This document shows, one piece after another, positions 44,105-52,816 of a DNA stretch of 64,000 bases. The stretch comes from Dickeya undicola (GTDB lineage: Bacteria; Pseudomonadota; Gammaproteobacteria; Enterobacterales; Enterobacteriaceae), in contig NZ_JSYG01000011.1 of NCBI RefSeq assembly GCF_000784735.1, positions 1 through 64,000 of the forward strand. The letters are read 5' to 3'. The notes below the pieces were generated by a model. It made no database searches. It saw nothing but the letters and a program-made list of their open reading frames with translations, and had not been told where the DNA came from. The translations under genes were made by a program, and so were the position numbers. Each line of letters opens with the position of its first letter. The first letter of the stretch is position 1.

Positions 44105-46297
44105 ATGGCAACAACACCGTGTACTGGCTTCGGTCAGTTCTCCCCTTCTCATGCCCATAAACGCGCGCTGGCTCTGCTTATTTCCGCTGCACTGACCGGT
44201 ACAACATCGGTAACGGCCTATGCGGACGACACCATCAACGTTGATGCCTCAACGGCGGCCGCGCCGGAAAATGCGTGGGGCGCAGCACCGACGATTGCCG
44301 CCAAACGCAGCGCCACCGGCACCAAAACCGATACCGCGATTGAAAAAAACCCTCAGTCGGTATCCGTTGTGACCAATGAAGAGATGCAAACGCGTCAGGT
44401 GGTTAGCGTTAAAGACGCGCTGAGCTATACGCCGGGGGTTTTTATCGGCAACCGTGGCAGCTCAAACACCTATGACGTGGTTAACCTGCGTGGTTTCACT
44501 GCGGTCAACACCAACCAGTACCTCGACGGACTCAAATTACAAGGCGACAACTATTCAGAAATGTCGCTGGACCCTTATATGCTGGAGCGGGTCGAAGTCC
44601 TGCGTGGACCGGTGTCGGTCTTGTACGGTAAAAGCAGCCCTGGCGGCCTGGTAGCGCTGGTCAGCAAACGGCCGACAGCGGAAACCATCCGCGAAGTCCA
44701 GTTCAAGATGGGAAACGATAACCTGTTCCAAACCGGTTTCGACTTCGGCGGCGCTGTCGATGATCAAGGCGTGTATACCTATCGCCTGACCGGCGTGGCG
44801 AAAAGCAGCGATACGCAGCAGGATCTCGCTAAAGAGAAACGTTATGCCATCGCCCCATCATTCAGTTGGCAGCCGGATGAAAATACCCGCTTTACGCTGC
44901 TAACCAACTTCCAGAACGACCCGTATGCCGGTTTCTACGGCTGGCTGCCGCGTCAAGGCACGGTTAACCCGTTCCTCGACAGCAACGGCAATTCGCATAA
45001 GCTGTCCACGTCGTTTAACGATGGCGAAGCCAGCAACAAGATGGCGCGTAACCAGAAGATGGTGGGTTACAGCGCCGAACATGCGTTTAACGGCACCTGG
45101 ACCGTGCGGCAGAATCTGCGTTACACGCAGTTGGAAACGCAGTACCGCGGTATCTACGGCACGGGTATTTCCACCTCTCTACCGTATGTGATGGATCGCG
45201 CATCCGTTATTTCTCATGAACGCCTGAACAGCTTTACCGTGGACAATCAGGCGCAGGCGACGTTTTCCACCGCCGATGTCAGTCACACGATGCTGTTCGG
45301 CGTGGATTACATGCGGATGCGCAACGATATCGACGAGTACTTTGGCTCGGCATCATCGCTGAACCTGCTGAACCCGGCTTACGGCGACGACAACATTCCA
45401 GCGGATTCCCTTTCGCCCTGGAACTTCCTGAATCGTCAGGAACAAACCGGGATGTATGTGCAGGATCAAGCGCAGTGGAATCAGTGGCTGGTGACGCTGG
45501 GCGGGCGTTACGACCGGGCGAAAACCTCGGCGCAGAATCGCACCAGCGGAGCCATCGACTCAAACAATCAGGGGCAATTTACCTGGCGAGGCGGGGTGAA
45601 CTACCTGTTTGACAACGGCATTACGCCGTATTTCAGTTACAGCGAATCCTTTGAACCGACATCCGGCACGAGTGCCAGCGGCCAGACCTTCAAACCGTCG
45701 CTCGGCAAGCAGTATGAAGCCGGGGTGAAATACGTACCGAAGGATCGCCCACTGGTGCTGACAGCGGCGGTGTATTCACTGACCAAGAGCAACAACCTGA
45801 CCACCGACCCCAACAACACCAACTTCAGCGTCCAGAGCGGTGAAATCACGGTGCGCGGGCTGGAGCTGGAAGCCAAAAGCGCGCTGACGCAGAACATCAA
45901 CGTGACGGCGGCGTATTCGCATGTTAATGCCAGGTATACCCAGGATACCAATCTGCAAGACAAACGCCCGTATCAGATTCCTAACAATCAGGCTTCTCTG
46001 TGGGCGGATTACACCTTTAACCACGCCGCACTCAGCGGGCTGACCATCGGTTCCGGTGTGCGCTACGTGGGTAGCTCCTACGGCGATGCGAACAATACCT
46101 TCAAAGTAGCACCTTACGGTTTGCTGGATGCGATGGTGAAATACGATCTGGCGGCATTCGGTATGCCTGGCTCCAGCCTGGCCGTCAATGTCGATAACCT
46201 GTTGAATCGCCAGTACGTCGCCAGTTGCTATACCGATTACGCCTGCTACTGGGGCAGTGAACGTCGCGTTACCGCCACCGCCACGTTCCGCTTCTGA
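44105..46297 (+). CDS. TonB-dependent ferric-siderophore receptor
   Basis: This 730-residue outer-membrane receptor of the FhuA/FoxA/FcuA group has a signal peptide (cleavage near ...TAYA-DD), a plug domain (about 60-190; NPQSVSVVTNEEMQTRQ, VEVLRGPVSVLYGKSSPGG) and a 22-strand beta-barrel ending in Phe (TATATFRF). The frame is open from 44045, but the ATG at 44105 is preferred: it has AGGGAA upstream and gives a proper signal peptide. The Fur box at 44047-44065 lies inside the otherwise open upstream frame. Ligand not determined; hydroxamate siderophores are likely for this group. Confidence 0.92.
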   Translation: MATTPCTGFGQFSPSHAHKRALALLISAALTGTTSVTAYADDTINVDASTAAAPENAWGAAPTIAAKRSATGTKTDTAIEKNPQSVSVVTNEEMQTRQVVSVKDALSYTPGVFIGNRGSSNTYDVVNLRGFTAVNTNQYLDGLKLQGDNYSEMSLDPYMLERVEVLRGPVSVLYGKSSPGGLVALVSKRPTAETIREVQFKMGNDNLFQTGFDFGGAVDDQGVYTYRLTGVAKSSDTQQDLAKEKRYAIAPSFSWQPDENTRFTLLTNFQNDPYAGFYGWLPRQGTVNPFLDSNGNSHKLSTSFNDGEASNKMARNQKMVGYSAEHAFNGTWTVRQNLRYTQLETQYRGIYGTGISTSLPYVMDRASVISHERLNSFTVDNQAQATFSTADVSHTMLFGVDYMRMRNDIDEYFGSASSLNLLNPAYGDDNIPADSLSPWNFLNRQEQTGMYVQDQAQWNQWLVTLGGRYDRAKTSAQNRTSGAIDSNNQGQFTWRGGVNYLFDNGITPYFSYSESFEPTSGTSASGQTFKPSLGKQYEAGVKYVPKDRPLVLTAAVYSLTKSNNLTTDPNNTNFSVQSGEITVRGLELEAKSALTQNINVTAAYSHVNARYTQDTNLQDKRPYQIPNNQASLWADYTFNHAALSGLTIGSGVRYVGSSYGDANNTFKVAPYGLLDAMVKYDLAAFGMPGSSLAVNVDNLLNRQYVASCYTDYACYWGSERRVTATATFRF

Positions 46298-46326
46298 TTC
46301 GTTCCGACACGGATAAGCCAGACAAC

Positions 46327-46357
46327 AACGCCCTTACCGATTCCGGCAAGGGCGTTT
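46327..46357 (+). terminator. Rho-independent terminator of the siderophore receptor gene
   Basis: AACGCCCTT-N12-AAGGGCGTTTT forms a perfect 9-bp stem with a short T-tract, 30 bp after the stop. Confidence 0.88.
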
Positions 46358-46393
46358 TGCTTATCTATGACTGACGTTGCTTCACTGTTGGAA

Positions 46394-47230
46394 TCAATGT
46401 CCGCCGCGCAGTTTCTCCGAACGACGACGCAGGATTTCCATCACCACCAGCAACACCAGCGCGGCAGCCACCATCATGGTCGCAGCGGCGGCGATGGTCG
46501 GATCGAGGTTTTCACGGATCCCGGCGAACATCTGCAGCGGCAGCGTGCGCTGGCGCGGGCTGGCGAGAAACAGTGTGACGATCACTTCATCAAACGAAGT
46601 AGCAAACGCGAACAACGCGCCGGAGAATACGCCGGGGGCGATCAACGGCAGCGTCACCCGACGAAACGCCAGTAACGGTGGCGCGCCCAGACTGGCGGCG
46701 GCACGGGTCAGGTTTTGATCGTAATTTTTTAGTACTGCGGTCACGGTGATCACCACAAACGGCACACCCAGCACCGCATGGGCCAGCACCAGACCAATGT
46801 AACTGTTCAGCAATGACAGCTTGGCGAAAAAGAAGAACATCCCTACCGCCACGATCACCACTGGCGCGATCATCGGCGAAATCAATACCGCCATCACCAG
46901 CGACTTGCCACGAAACTCGCCACGCACCAGCCCCACCGATGCCAGCACACCCAGTACCGTTGCCAGCACCGTTGCCAGCGGCGCAATTAACAGGCTGTTG
47001 CCGAGCGCGCTGAGCCATTCGCTGGAGTGGAAGAATTCCCGATACCAGCGCAGGGAAAAGCCCGCCAGCGGGTAGCTGAGGAACGATCCGGCGTTGAACG
47101 ACAGCGGTACAATCACCAACACCGGCACAATCAGAAACAGCAGCATTGCCGCACCGTAAAAATTGAAGAAGCCATTCCACACCCGCAGCAGCTGCGAACC
47201 CTGTTGTCTCATTTCCTTCATCGGTTTCAT
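46394..47230 (-). CDS. ABC transporter permease, PotC-like
   Basis: This 278-residue inner-membrane permease of the spermidine/putrescine (PotC) type has about six membrane helices and the EAA loop RAAASLGAPPLLAFRRVTLPLIAPG (coupling helix for the ATPase). AAGGAG precedes the ATG. It is last in the leftward set binding protein, PotB-like permease, PotC-like permease. The matching ATPase gene is 7.5 kb away on the other strand. Substrate is inferred from gabD/gabT next door: GABA, putrescine or a related amine. Confidence 0.9.
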   Translation of the reverse strand: MKPMKEMRQQGSQLLRVWNGFFNFYGAAMLLFLIVPVLVIVPLSFNAGSFLSYPLAGFSLRWYREFFHSSEWLSALGNSLLIAPLATVLATVLGVLASVGLVRGEFRGKSLVMAVLISPMIAPVVIVAVGMFFFFAKLSLLNSYIGLVLAHAVLGVPFVVITVTAVLKNYDQNLTRAAASLGAPPLLAFRRVTLPLIAPGVFSGALFAFATSFDEVIVTLFLASPRQRTLPLQMFAGIRENLDPTIAAAATMMVAAALVLLVVMEILRRRSEKLRGGH

Positions 47231-47245
47231 CGCTTGCTCCTTCGG

Positions 47246-48517
47246 TTAACGCGCCGCTGCTTCAGCGTCGGTGCGGGTGACACGGATATACACCACATAC
47301 AGCAGCACCACGATCACCAGCAGTTGTGTCCCCAGCGCCGCCGCCATCCCCCAGTTCATGGTGGTGTTGGTGAAAAACGCGACAAAATAGCTGAGCATCT
47401 GGTCGCCCGGCCCACCCAACAGCGCCGGTGTGATGTAGTAGCCAATCGCCATCATGAACACCAGCAACGCACCGGCGGTCACCCCGGCGTAGGTCTGCGG
47501 TACATACACCCGCCAGAACGCCAGAAACGGATGCGCGCCGAGCGAAATCGCCGCCCGCACATAGTTAGGCGAAATGCCTTTCATCACCGCATACAGCGGC
47601 AGCACAAAGAACGGCAACAGAATGTGGGTCATGGAGATGTAAACACCGATCCGGTTAAACACCAGCACTAGCGGCTCATCAATGATGCCTAGCCCCATCA
47701 ACGAGCGGTTGATCAACCCACCGGATTGCAGCAACACGATCCAACTGGCGGTGCGTACAATCAGTGAGGTCCAGAATGGCAGTAACACCAAAATCATCAG
47801 CAGGTTGGCGCGATTATCCGGTTGTTTTGCCAGCCAGTAAGCCAGCGGATAACCCAGCGCCACACACAACAACGTGACCACACCCGCCATCAACAGCGTG
47901 CGCAGCAGTACATCGACATACAGCGCCTGCTCCGCCGGTTGCGCCACCACCTTGTCGGTCTGCGGGTCCACCTTGTGGTCGAAGACCGCCAGCAGGTAGT
48001 AGCTGGTGAAAGGCCGTGAGGCGCGGTCGATGGTTTTCCAGGTGGTCAGTTCGCCCCACATGGGTTGGTCGGCAATTAACTGCTCGCGCAACCCTTGCTG
48101 TTCATCTGACGGCAGTTTGCGCAATGTGCGGTTGATAAGCTGGCGGTACTGACTGTCTTCATACCCCAGCCGTTTGGTGATGGTGGCGACCTGCCCGGTG
48201 CTGCGCGCATTGCGCAGATCACTCACCAGCGCACGAAACACCGCTTCATCCGGTACAGCCTTACCGGACCATTGCCGCATTGCCTCGATAGTGGTCGGCA
48301 TACTGACGCGCAGGTCCGGGTTGGACACGCTTTTACCCAGAATCGACAGTATCGGGAACAGAAAACTGACCAGAATGAACAGGAACAACGGGGCTATCAG
48401 CAACAGCGATCGTTTCTGATAACGGGCCTGCGCCTGATTCAATTGCTGTTTCAGACTGGTGTGGTTTCCCTCGCCGTCGCCAGGCGGCTCTGCCTTTAAC
48501 ATCTCGTTCTGGGACAT
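47246..48517 (-). CDS. ABC transporter permease, PotB-like with extended periplasmic loop
   Basis: This 423-residue permease is clearly longer than PotB (about 280). The extra length lies between helix 1 (about 38-58) and helix 2 (about 195-215): roughly 130 residues of probably periplasmic, charged sequence. The remaining part has normal PotB-type helices and the EAA loop AAISLGAHPFLAFWRVYVPQ. Long forms like this occur in some amino-acid/polyamine ABC systems of plant-associated bacteria. AAGGAGAG precedes the ATG. It lies 15 bp before the PotC-like gene and 36 bp after the binding-protein gene, so the three form an operon. Confidence 0.9.
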   Translation of the reverse strand: MSQNEMLKAEPPGDGEGNHTSLKQQLNQAQARYQKRSLLLIAPLFLFILVSFLFPILSILGKSVSNPDLRVSMPTTIEAMRQWSGKAVPDEAVFRALVSDLRNARSTGQVATITKRLGYEDSQYRQLINRTLRKLPSDEQQGLREQLIADQPMWGELTTWKTIDRASRPFTSYYLLAVFDHKVDPQTDKVVAQPAEQALYVDVLLRTLLMAGVVTLLCVALGYPLAYWLAKQPDNRANLLMILVLLPFWTSLIVRTASWIVLLQSGGLINRSLMGLGIIDEPLVLVFNRIGVYISMTHILLPFFVLPLYAVMKGISPNYVRAAISLGAHPFLAFWRVYVPQTYAGVTAGALLVFMMAIGYYITPALLGGPGDQMLSYFVAFFTNTTMNWGMAAALGTQLLVIVVLLYVVYIRVTRTDAEAAAR

Positions 48518-48553
48518 AAACGCGCTCTCCTTGTGATCAATACCGATTCGGAA

Positions 48554-49585
48554 TTACTTCTGGGCGGCCCAGGCGTTGAAACGTTGTTCCAGCTCTTCGC
48601 CGTGATCGATCCAGAACTCGGTATCCACCTGCACCGACTGAGCCAGGTTATCCGGCGCGGTTGGCAGGTTTTTACTCACAGCAGGCTCCAGCAAAGCGGT
48701 AGTTTTCGCGTTAGTCGGGCCGTAGGCGATGTTTTCTGCGAACACTTTCTGGTTTTCTGGCTGGTTGGCGAACGCAATAAACTGCTCAGCCAGCGCTTTG
48801 TGTTTGGAGCCTTTCACAATGGCCCAGCTATCCAGGTCGTACAGGCCGTCTTTCCAGACGATATTGATGCCCGGTTTCTCTTTCTGCGCCACCGCCACGC
48901 GGCCGTTGTAGGCAGACGTCATGACCACGTCACCTGCCACCAGCCATTGCAGCGGCTGCGCGCCGGACTCCCACCACTGGATGTTGGATTTGATCTGATC
49001 AAGTTTTTTGAATGCACGATCAACCCCAGCCGGGGTCGCCAGCACCTTGTAGACGTCTTCACGTTTCACACCGTCCGCCAGCAACGCGATTTCCAGCGTG
49101 AATTTGGCGCTTTTACGCAGTGCGCGTTTGCCGGGGAAATTCTTCACATCCCAGAAGTCAGCCCAGCTTTTTGGTGCCTGTTGCAGTTTGTTGGCGTTAT
49201 AGGTCAGCACGGTAGACCAGACAAAGATCCCGGCACCGCACTCGGAAACCGCGCCTTTGACGAAATCAGCCTGATCACCCAATTTTTTCCAGTCTAAGGT
49301 TTCAAACAGCCCTTCGTTGCAACCACGCAGCAGTTCCGGACCTTCCACTTCGACCACGTCCCAGCCGACCTGACCGGTCTGCACCATGGCGCGGATACGA
49401 GCCATTTCACCGTTGTATTCGCCAGCTTCGATCGCGCCCTTGCCTGCGGCCTGGAACGGTTTGTAAAACGCCTTATCCTGTGCGTCCTTGTTGGTGCCGC
49501 CAAAGGAGATCACCGTCAGGCTTTCGGCCCAGCTCTGGGAAGCCATAGCAACGAGCAGAGCGGATAGTGCAAATTTTTTCAACAT
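48554..49585 (-). CDS. Periplasmic binding protein of a polyamine/GABA-type ABC transporter
   Basis: This 343-residue PotD/PotF-class solute-binding protein has a signal peptide (MLKKFALSALLVAMASQSWA, cut before ESLTV). The mature protein shows the typical SFGGTNKDAQDKAF N-lobe and the VVEVEGPELLRGC hinge region. The start at 49585 is supported by TTCAGGAGCC. It heads the operon with two permease genes. Upstream lie a sigma-54-like promoter and a 23-bp palindrome also found before the ATPase gene. Ligand is inferred from context; not determinable from sequence by eye. Confidence 0.9.
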   Translation of the reverse strand: MLKKFALSALLVAMASQSWAESLTVISFGGTNKDAQDKAFYKPFQAAGKGAIEAGEYNGEMARIRAMVQTGQVGWDVVEVEGPELLRGCNEGLFETLDWKKLGDQADFVKGAVSECGAGIFVWSTVLTYNANKLQQAPKSWADFWDVKNFPGKRALRKSAKFTLEIALLADGVKREDVYKVLATPAGVDRAFKKLDQIKSNIQWWESGAQPLQWLVAGDVVMTSAYNGRVAVAQKEKPGINIVWKDGLYDLDSWAIVKGSKHKALAEQFIAFANQPENQKVFAENIAYGPTNAKTTALLEPAVSKNLPTAPDNLAQSVQVDTEFWIDHGEELEQRFNAWAAQK

Positions 49586-49671
49586 GGTCTGGCTCCTGAA
49601 GAGAGTAGTCAACGTATGCCCATGAGGGCGAAACCCTTAAATTTTTTTGATGCATATGCACCATTTTATAA

Positions 49672-49687
49672 AGCAGTTTTCGTGCCA
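49672..49687 (-). promoter_or_regulatory. Sigma-54-like promoter of the ABC transporter operon
   Basis: On the minus strand TGGCACGAAAACTGCT differs from TGGCAC-N5-TTGCW at one position and keeps GG-N10-GC. It ends 86 bp upstream of the start codon. Confidence 0.65.
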
Positions 49688-49737
49688 GTTTCTGTCGACT
49701 GTGTTGAAAAACCGCTGAACGCTGCCGTGGGGAAATC

Positions 49738-49760
49738 GCACTGTGCAATGTGCACAGTGC
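49738..49760. promoter_or_regulatory. Perfect palindrome upstream of the sigma-54-like promoter
   Basis: GCACTGTGCA-ATG-TGCACAGTGC has 10-bp arms. It lies 51 bp upstream of the -24 element, a normal place for an enhancer-binding protein. Its core TGTGCA-N3-TGCACA recurs at 54505-54521. Confidence 0.75.
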
Positions 49761-49942
49761 CTATACTGTTTTCGCGTAAAAACGTGCTGTTTTACCTGAT
49801 GACTTACTGATTGCCTGATGAGCGGCGTCTGGCGTAATAAACCCAGCCAACCCGCATTCGCCTTATTGCAGTGCAATCACCTTGCCGGGTTGCACCACGC
49901 TGGCTCACCCGTATGCGGGATGAACGTCCCTGTTCATCCGCC

Positions 49943-51403
49943 TCAGGCTGAAGGGGTAAGGTCAACGCAGAGATATTTCATCTCCAGGTATTCCTCGATG
50001 CCAAAGCGTGAACCTTCGCGCCCCAGTCCGGATTGTTTCACCCCGCCAAAGGGGGCCACTTCGTTGGAAATGAGGCCGGTGTTGATCCCCACCATGCCGT
50101 ATTCGAGGGCTTCCGGCACCCGCCACTGGCGAACCGCGTCGCGGGTGTAGACGTAAGCGGCCAGACCGAACTCGGTATCGTTAGCCATCGCCACCGCCTG
50201 CGCCTCGTCGTCAAACGGAAACAGCGGCGCTACCGGGCCGAACGTCTCTTCGCGGGCAAAACGCATGTCACGTGTCACGCCACCAATCACCGTCGGGGTG
50301 AAGAACGTGCCGCCGAGCGCGTGGCGTGAGCCGCCGGTCAGCAGTTCCGCCCCTTTTGACAGTGCATCGTCAATATGTTGCTCGACTTTGCTGACCGCGT
50401 CCTGGTCGATCAGCGGGCCTTGCATCACGCCGGGTTGGGTGCCGTCGCCGACTTTCAGCTTTTCCACCTCTTCCACCAGCCGAGTCGCCAGTGCCGGATA
50501 AATACCCCGCTGGACATAAATCCGGTTGGCGCAAACGCAGGTCTGGCCGCTGTTGCGGAACTTGGACGCCAGAATGCCCTTTATCGCTTGCTCCAGATCA
50601 GCATCGTCAAACACGATAAACGGCGCATTGCCGCCCAGCTCCAGCGACAGTTTTTTCACCGTCGGCGCACATTGCGCCATCAAAATACGCCCCACTTCGG
50701 TGGAGCCGGTAAAACTCAACTTGCGTACCACCGGGCTGTCACACAGGATTTTACCCACCGACGGCGCTTCGCCGGTCACCACCTGCAATACCCCGGCAGG
50801 AATACCGGCCTGTTGTGCCAGCTCCGCCAGCGCCAGCGCGGTAAACGGCGTCTGCTCCGCCGGTTTGACGATCATGGTGCAACCCGCCGCCAGTGCCGGT
50901 GCGGCTTTACGGGTGATCATCGCTGCCGGGAAGTTCCACGGCGTGATCGCAGCGCACACGCCGATACCCTGCTTAATCACCAGCAACCGTTGGTTGGCCT
51001 GCGGCGACTGCAACACGCTGCCTTCCACCCGTTTAGCCTCTTCGGCAAACCAGTCGATAAACGAGGTGGCGTAGGCAATTTCACCGCTGGCTTCCGCCAG
51101 CGATTTGCCCTGCTCGGCGGTCAGAATAGCCGCCAGGTCATCCTGATTGGCACGAATCAACTGCGCCCATACCTGCATCAGCGCCGCACGCTCTTTGCCG
51201 GTACGCTGGCGCCACGCGCTCAGCGCCTGTTCAGCCGCGCTAATCGCCTGCTGGGTCTGTTCCGCCGTCACCAGCGGGATGCTTCCCAACTCGGCACCGG
51301 TGGCAGGATTGGTCACGCTCAGACGCGCCCCGTTGCTGCTATCCTGCCATTCGCCACCGATCAGAGATTGTTGACGGAATAACGTTTTATTTTTCAGTTG
51401 CAT
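49943..51403 (-). CDS. gabD: Succinate-semialdehyde dehydrogenase (NAD(P)+)
   Basis: GabD oxidises succinate semialdehyde to succinate, the second step of GABA catabolism. The 486-residue aldehyde dehydrogenase has the catalytic Glu in KLSLELGGNAPF and Cys in FRNSGQTCVCANR, and the GabD-type insert VKPAEQTPFTALALAELAQQ. The start at 51403 (MQLKNKTLFRQQSL) has AAGGGTAG upstream and matches E. coli GabD in length. It is 21 bp after gabT in the same operon. Confidence 0.95.
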   Translation of the reverse strand: MQLKNKTLFRQQSLIGGEWQDSSNGARLSVTNPATGAELGSIPLVTAEQTQQAISAAEQALSAWRQRTGKERAALMQVWAQLIRANQDDLAAILTAEQGKSLAEASGEIAYATSFIDWFAEEAKRVEGSVLQSPQANQRLLVIKQGIGVCAAITPWNFPAAMITRKAAPALAAGCTMIVKPAEQTPFTALALAELAQQAGIPAGVLQVVTGEAPSVGKILCDSPVVRKLSFTGSTEVGRILMAQCAPTVKKLSLELGGNAPFIVFDDADLEQAIKGILASKFRNSGQTCVCANRIYVQRGIYPALATRLVEEVEKLKVGDGTQPGVMQGPLIDQDAVSKVEQHIDDALSKGAELLTGGSRHALGGTFFTPTVIGGVTRDMRFAREETFGPVAPLFPFDDEAQAVAMANDTEFGLAAYVYTRDAVRQWRVPEALEYGMVGINTGLISNEVAPFGGVKQSGLGREGSRFGIEEYLEMKYLCVDLTPSA

Positions 51404-51424
51404 AACTACCCTTTCACTCACTGC

Positions 51425-52690
51425 TTATTTCGCCAGAACGCCGCTTAGAATCGACAGCGCCTTGCTAAACTGGGTATCCGGAATGGTCAGTGGATACAGG
51501 AAACGGATCACGTTGCCGTGCGTGCCGCAGGTCAACAACAGCAGTCCCTGTTCCAGCGCCGCCTGCTGGTATTTTTTGGTGATTTCCGCGCTCGGTTTAC
51601 CCGTCTGCGGATCATTAAATTCCACCGCCACCATTGAACCACGAGCGCGAATATCGACGATGGCCGTATTGCTGGCTTTCGCCCGCTCCAGCGCCTCTAC
51701 CAGTGTAGCGCCCAACCGCTGAGCGCGTTGGCATAACTGTTCTTCTTCAATCACATCCAGCACCGCCAGCGCTGACGCCACCGCCAGCGGGTTACCGGCA
51801 TAAGTGCCACCCAGCCCGCCAGGACCCGGCGCGTCCATCACCTCGGCACGACCCACCACGCCGGAAATCGGGAAACCACCGCCCAGACTTTTCGCCATGG
51901 TGATCAGATCCGCTTTATCTTCGTAGTATTCCATGGCGAATACCTTGCCGGTACGGGCAAAACCGGTCTGCACTTCATCAGCGATCAGCAACATGCCGTA
52001 CTTGTCGCACAGCTGGCGCACACCACTGATGAACTCCGGCGGCGCAACGTTGAAGCCACCTTCACCCTGCACCGGCTCCAGCAGAATGGCCGCGACCTGA
52101 TCGGCGGCGATATCGGTGTGCAGCAAACGGTCAATGCTCTCCAGCGCCTGTTCCACGGTGATGCCATGCCGGGCGTTCGGATACAGCGCGTGGAAAATGG
52201 ATCCAGGGAATGGGCCGAATCCGGTGGAATACGGTGCCACTTTACCGGTCAGCGTCAGGGTCAACAGTGTACGGCCGTGGAACGCGGCACCAAACGCGAT
52301 CACGCCCGGACGTTTGGTGTAAGCACGGGCGATTTTTACCGCATTTTCAACCGCTTCTGCACCGGTGGTAAAGAAAGCCGTCTTGGCCGGACCGGCGATA
52401 GGGGCCAGCGCGTTCAGGCGCTCCGCCAGCGTCACATAGCTGCCGTAGGGGACGATTTGATACGCGGTATGGGTGAATTTCTCCAGTTGCTCGCGCACCG
52501 CCGCCACCAGTTTCGGGTGACGGTGACCGGTGTTCAGTACCGCAATCCCGGCAGCAAAATCAATAAACTCGCGCCCTTCAACATCCCACAGGGTGGCGTT
52601 TTCGGCCTTGTCGGCAAAGAAATCACACATGACGCCTACGCCACGCGGCGTGGCGGCCAAACGACGTTGATTCAATTCGCTGTTACTCAT
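51425..52690 (-). CDS. gabT: 4-aminobutyrate aminotransferase
   Basis: GabT transfers the amino group of GABA to 2-oxoglutarate, giving succinate semialdehyde. The 421-residue class-III PLP enzyme has the PLP lysine in ITMAKSLGGGFP, the Asp of LLIADEVQTGFARTG, and FTTGAEAVENAVKIAR near the N-terminal third. The ATG at 52690 (MSNSELNQRRLAATPRGVG) has GGAGCAG upstream and gives the usual GabT length; the frame is open to 52771. It is divergent from a MocR-type regulator 126 bp away. Confidence 0.95.
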   Translation of the reverse strand: MSNSELNQRRLAATPRGVGVMCDFFADKAENATLWDVEGREFIDFAAGIAVLNTGHRHPKLVAAVREQLEKFTHTAYQIVPYGSYVTLAERLNALAPIAGPAKTAFFTTGAEAVENAVKIARAYTKRPGVIAFGAAFHGRTLLTLTLTGKVAPYSTGFGPFPGSIFHALYPNARHGITVEQALESIDRLLHTDIAADQVAAILLEPVQGEGGFNVAPPEFISGVRQLCDKYGMLLIADEVQTGFARTGKVFAMEYYEDKADLITMAKSLGGGFPISGVVGRAEVMDAPGPGGLGGTYAGNPLAVASALAVLDVIEEEQLCQRAQRLGATLVEALERAKASNTAIVDIRARGSMVAVEFNDPQTGKPSAEITKKYQQAALEQGLLLLTCGTHGNVIRFLYPLTIPDTQFSKALSILSGVLAK

Positions 52691-52776
52691 TATTCTGCTC
52701 CGATTCGATGAACACACCACCCGACAGGGGTTGACGATTAACGTTCTGATGTTGCTATTTATCCCCTGCATGGCCC

Positions 52777-52782
52777 TATAAT
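52777..52782 (+). promoter_or_regulatory. Consensus -10 box of the MocR-type regulator gene
   Basis: TATAAT occurs 34 bp before the TTG start of the regulator gene. A -35-like TTGCTA lies 19 bp upstream, longer than ideal spacing. Confidence 0.5.
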
Positions 52783-52816
52783 CCAGAGCCAGTTTTTAAT
52801 ATTTAAAGGATCCACT

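Larger units (their letters stand above)
49586..49942. other. Regulatory region of the ABC transporter operon
   Basis: 357 bp between gabD and the binding-protein gene, carrying a sigma-54-like promoter (49672-49687) and a perfect palindrome (49738-49760). No gene seen; the remaining sequence near 49830-49940 shows no clear structure. Confidence 0.7.

Noticed and set aside
48533-49297. Open frame of 254 codons opposite the binding-protein gene
   Set aside because: Antisense shadow of a clear PotD-class gene with signal peptide and ribosome binding site.
49738-49760. NtrC binding site
   Set aside because: The half-sites are TGTGCA-N3-TGCACA, in opposite orientation and with different spacing from the TGCAC-N7-GTGCA pattern of NtrC.
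50375-51382. Open frame of 335 codons opposite gabD
   Set aside because: Antisense shadow of gabD; Arg/His/Gln-rich low-complexity translation with no recognisable domain.
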